From the NCBI GenBank assembly GCA_020047885.1, contig JAIFNF010000009.1:1-9341 (forward strand): a DNA stretch of 9,341 nt, read 5' to 3'. Every line of letters begins with the position of its first letter. Position 1 is the stretch's first letter. The notes below the pieces were generated by a model. It was not told where the DNA came from and did not search any database. It worked only from the letters and a program-made list of their open reading frames with translations. Origin of the DNA: Gammaproteobacteria bacterium. GTDB lineage: Bacteria; Pseudomonadota; Gammaproteobacteria; Competibacterales; Competibacteraceae. This document shows positions 7,133-9,341 of the stretch, one piece after another. Made by a program: the position numbers and the translations under genes.

Positions 7133-7804
7133 TCAGGAACACTTGGAATCGCCGCAGTTCAGGCACGTCAGGCAGCCATCCATGACGATCACCGCCTTGG
7201 TCTGGCACTTGTCACAGAGGGTGGCTTCTGGAGGAAAGGTGCTGACTCCGGCCTCTTCGACGGCTTTCATACTCATCTCGTACTTGGCGCGATGTTCATC
7301 AATCAGCTTGCGCTGATGGGCGTCGGGACCGTCTTCCGTTAGCAGGCCAATCGCCCGTAGGTGCGATTCAATCACGTCGCCAATTTCTGCAACCAGCGAC
7401 GGCATATATTTGCCGCCCTTTTTGAAGTAGCCGCCCTTGGGATCGAACACCGAGCGCAGTTCTTCCACCAGAAAGGTCACGTCGCCGCCCTTGCGGAACA
7501 CGGCGGAAATGATGCGGGTCAGCGCGACGATCCACTGGAAGTGTTCCATCGCCTTGGAATTGATGAAAATCTCGAAGGGACGCCGGGTTTCATCCGGGGT
7601 GCCGGGATTTAGCACGATGTCGTTGATCGTGATGTACAGGGCGTGATCCGACAGCGGTGTTTTCACCTTATAGGTCGCGCCCGGCAGCACATCGGGTCGC
7701 TCCAGATTTTCATGCATCTGCTGGATGGCCAGCACCGGATCGCCTTGGATATCCGGCTTGACGATACTGAAACTCACGATCTTTTTATCAATTTTAAGGG
7801 TCAT
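7133..7804 (-). CDS. nrdJb: Class II ribonucleotide reductase, NrdJb component
   Basis: This 223-residue protein matches the C-terminal part of adenosylcobalamin-dependent ribonucleotide reductase, which in pseudomonads is a separate polypeptide, NrdJb. The first 150 residues hold the TSCPD-type region (YKVKTPLSDHALYITINDIV, then FEIFINSKAMEHFQWIVALT and GGDVTFLVEELRSVFDP). The C-terminus is a cysteine cluster with Cys197, Cys200, Cys211, Cys214, Cys217 and Cys222, in the CxxC...CxxCxxC arrangement seen at the end of one-chain class II enzymes. There it is thought to bind zinc or shuttle reducing equivalents to the active site. GGAGG lies six bases upstream of the ATG. It begins 24 bases after the nrdJa stop. 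Length is close to that of the pseudomonad protein. It has no catalytic site of its own and should act only together with NrdJa. Confidence 0.9.
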   Translation of the reverse strand: MTLKIDKKIVSFSIVKPDIQGDPVLAIQQMHENLERPDVLPGATYKVKTPLSDHALYITINDIVLNPGTPDETRRPFEIFINSKAMEHFQWIVALTRIISAVFRKGGDVTFLVEELRSVFDPKGGYFKKGGKYMPSLVAEIGDVIESHLRAIGLLTEDGPDAHQRKLIDEHRAKYEMSMKAVEEAGVSTFPPEATLCDKCQTKAVIVMDGCLTCLNCGDSKCS

Positions 7805-7810
7805 GGCGAG

Positions 7811-7815
7811 CCTCC
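7811..7815 (-). promoter_or_regulatory. Ribosome binding site of nrdJb
   Basis: On the minus strand this reads GGAGG, six bases before the nrdJb ATG and within the 24-base gap after nrdJa. It indicates that nrdJb has real independent initiation, so the nrdJa/nrdJb split is not merely a sequencing frameshift. Confidence 0.75.
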
Positions 7816-7828
7816 GGGGAGCGCGGGT

Positions 7829-9341
7829 TTAACACTTCCCATAATACCCTTCTTTCAGGGCGTCAAATAAGTTCGCCGCGGTATGCGTTTCACCGTCGTA
7901 TTCAATGTCTTCATTGCCCTGAATCTCAACTTCCGAGCCGTCCTCCAGGACAAACCGATAACGGGTATTGGCCAGATCCTGTTCCTTGACCAGCACCCCC
8001 TGGAAAGCGCCTGGATTAAAGCGGAACGTCGTACAGCCTTTCAAACCCTTTTCGTAAGCGTAGAGGTAAATGTTCTTGAAATCTTCGTAAGGGAAATCGG
8101 TAGGAACGTTGGCGGTCTTGGAGATGCTGGAATCCACCCATTTCTGCGCTGCCGCTTGGATATCCACATGTTTTTTCGGGCTGACATCATCAGCGCTGAT
8201 GAAATAGTCCGGGAGCTGCTGTTCCGGAGTTTCCGCGTTCGCGACGGCCTGGGGATTGATGAGATGCCGGTAAGCTAGTAGCTCGAAGGAGAAGACGTCC
8301 ACTTTCTCCTTGGTTTTTTTACCAGGGCGGATCAGATTGCGGAAATAGTGATGGGCGAAACTCGGTTCAATCCCATTGCTGACGTTGTTGCCCAGTGACA
8401 AGGCAATGGTGCCGGTCGGGGCGATCGAGGTGTGATGGGTAAACCGGGCACCGGTTTCGGCTAAATCGGCGACCAGTTGCGGATCTACTTCAGCCAAGCG
8501 TTGCATATAGCGGCTATAGCGGGCGTGCAGCACCTTGCCCTTGACACAATCACCTTCCCGAAGGCCGTCGCGAGCCATTTCGGGACGCTTGCGCAGCCAA
8601 TCGGCCGTGATCGTGAAGTCCTGTTCAAGCAGCGGTGCCGGCCCTTTTTCGCGGGCGAGTTCCAGAGCGACCCGCCAGCCGGCCAGCGCCATTTCCCGGC
8701 TGACGTCTTCCGTAAAGGTCAGAGATTCCGGCGAGCCGTAGGGCATCCGGAGCAGGGTCAGCGCGGAACCGAGACCCAGATACCCCATCCCGTGACGGCG
8801 TTTGCTGACGATCTCCCGACGTTGCTGTTCCAGGGGCAGACCGTTGATTTCCACCACATTGTCCAGCATCCGGGTAAAGACTGCGATAACAGATCGGTAG
8901 GTTTCCCAATCGAAACGGGCTTTTTCCGTGAACGGATCCTGGACAAACTGCGTCAGGTTGACGGAACCCAGCAGACAACTGCCGTAGGGGGGGAGCATCT
9001 GTTCGCCACACGGATTTGAGGCGTATATCGCTTCACAGAACCAGTTATTATTCATTTCATTGACTTCATCAATTAAAATGAATCCCGGTTCAGCATAATC
9101 ATAGGTCGAGGACATAATGATGTCCCACAACCGCCGGGCGCGAAGGGTTCGGTAAATCTTGCAGGCGACCTGGCCGCAGTCATTAACGATCAGACCCTGC
9201 GTTGTCGGCCATTCGCGCCAGATCACCTGTGAGGCATCATGGAGATCGATCTGATCCTGTTCGGCTTCCTGAGCCATCATCGGGAACGCCAGTCGCCAAT
9301 CCTCGTCCTGTTTGACGGCTTCCATGAATTCGCGGGTGATC
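7829..9341 (-). CDS. nrdJa: Class II ribonucleotide reductase NrdJa, 5' end outside window
   Basis: This adenosylcobalamin-dependent enzyme reduces ribonucleotides to deoxyribonucleotides by a cobalamin-generated thiyl radical, with or without oxygen. About 503 C-terminal residues are visible. The frame stays open to the window edge (ITREF before the Met at 9325), so that Met is internal. NPCGEQ, about 104 residues after that Met, holds the Asn, the radical-bearing Cys (bases 9008-9010) and the Glu of the active site. GSCLLGSVNL eleven residues on supplies one Cys of the redox pair; its partner is upstream, beyond the window. APTGTIALSLGNNVSNGIEP is the conserved phosphate-binding segment, and GCTTFRFNPGAF is typical of the C-terminal barrel. 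The protein ends YYGKC, with an unusual terminal Cys. It lacks the TSCPD region and cysteine cluster, which nrdJb supplies 24 bases downstream. The promoter and any cobalamin riboswitch lie outside. Confidence 0.94.
   Translation of the reverse strand, partial: ITREFMEAVKQDEDWRLAFPMMAQEAEQDQIDLHDASQVIWREWPTTQGLIVNDCGQVACKIYRTLRARRLWDIIMSSTYDYAEPGFILIDEVNEMNNNWFCEAIYASNPCGEQMLPPYGSCLLGSVNLTQFVQDPFTEKARFDWETYRSVIAVFTRMLDNVVEINGLPLEQQRREIVSKRRHGMGYLGLGSALTLLRMPYGSPESLTFTEDVSREMALAGWRVALELAREKGPAPLLEQDFTITADWLRKRPEMARDGLREGDCVKGKVLHARYSRYMQRLAEVDPQLVADLAETGARFTHHTSIAPTGTIALSLGNNVSNGIEPSFAHHYFRNLIRPGKKTKEKVDVFSFELLAYRHLINPQAVANAETPEQQLPDYFISADDVSPKKHVDIQAAAQKWVDSSISKTANVPTDFPYEDFKNIYLYAYEKGLKGCTTFRFNPGAFQGVLVKEQDLANTRYRFVLEDGSEVEIQGNEDIEYDGETHTAANLFDALKEGYYGKC

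Overview
The window looks like chromosome from a non-enteric gammaproteobacterium of moderately high GC. Three things point there: the gene order ilvB-ilvH-...-ilvC-pssA, which is familiar from Pseudomonas-like genomes; a class I short-form ketol-acid reductoisomerase very like the pseudomonad enzyme; and an adenosylcobalamin-dependent (class II) ribonucleotide reductase split into two polypeptides, an arrangement described in Pseudomonas. The species cannot be named from sequence reading alone.

Left half, + strand (about 133-5575). The branched-chain amino acid genes ilvB (acetolactate synthase large subunit) and ilvH (its regulatory subunit) overlap by four bases. ilvC would be expected next. 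Instead, about 1.3 kb separates ilvH from ilvC and holds two visibly more AT-rich genes of about 200 codons each. The two products are diverged paralogues of one another. Both carry the residue pattern of a PD-(D/E)xK nuclease-like core (Glu ... GxxD ... ExK ... Q). A stable stem-loop with a GCAA tetraloop lies just upstream of the first. ilvC follows the second with only 12 bases between, so the pair reads as a cassette inside the operon and is the most unusual thing here. After ilvC there is an intrinsic terminator-like hairpin, then pssA (phosphatidylserine synthase).

Middle (5576-6078). This stretch holds a 57-codon minus-strand gene with a good ribosome binding site, convergent with pssA, followed by about 240 bases without a convincing gene. 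The latter contains a 12-base perfect palindrome, three TGATCA hexamers and a possible + strand terminator. A strong minus-strand intrinsic terminator at 6012-6040 closes the right-hand operon.

Right half, - strand (6079 to the window end). The order of transcription is nrdJa (5' end outside the window), nrdJb, then a PIG3-type NAD(P)H quinone oxidoreductase. The gaps are short (24 and 52 bases) and one terminator follows. The two Nrd proteins together make deoxyribonucleotides by cobalamin-based radical chemistry that needs no oxygen. The oxidoreductase is a plausible co-transcribed neighbour with no evident mechanistic link.

So the window is mostly conserved housekeeping metabolism, with an accessory pair of putative nuclease-fold genes in the ilv operon and one unrecognised small gene.
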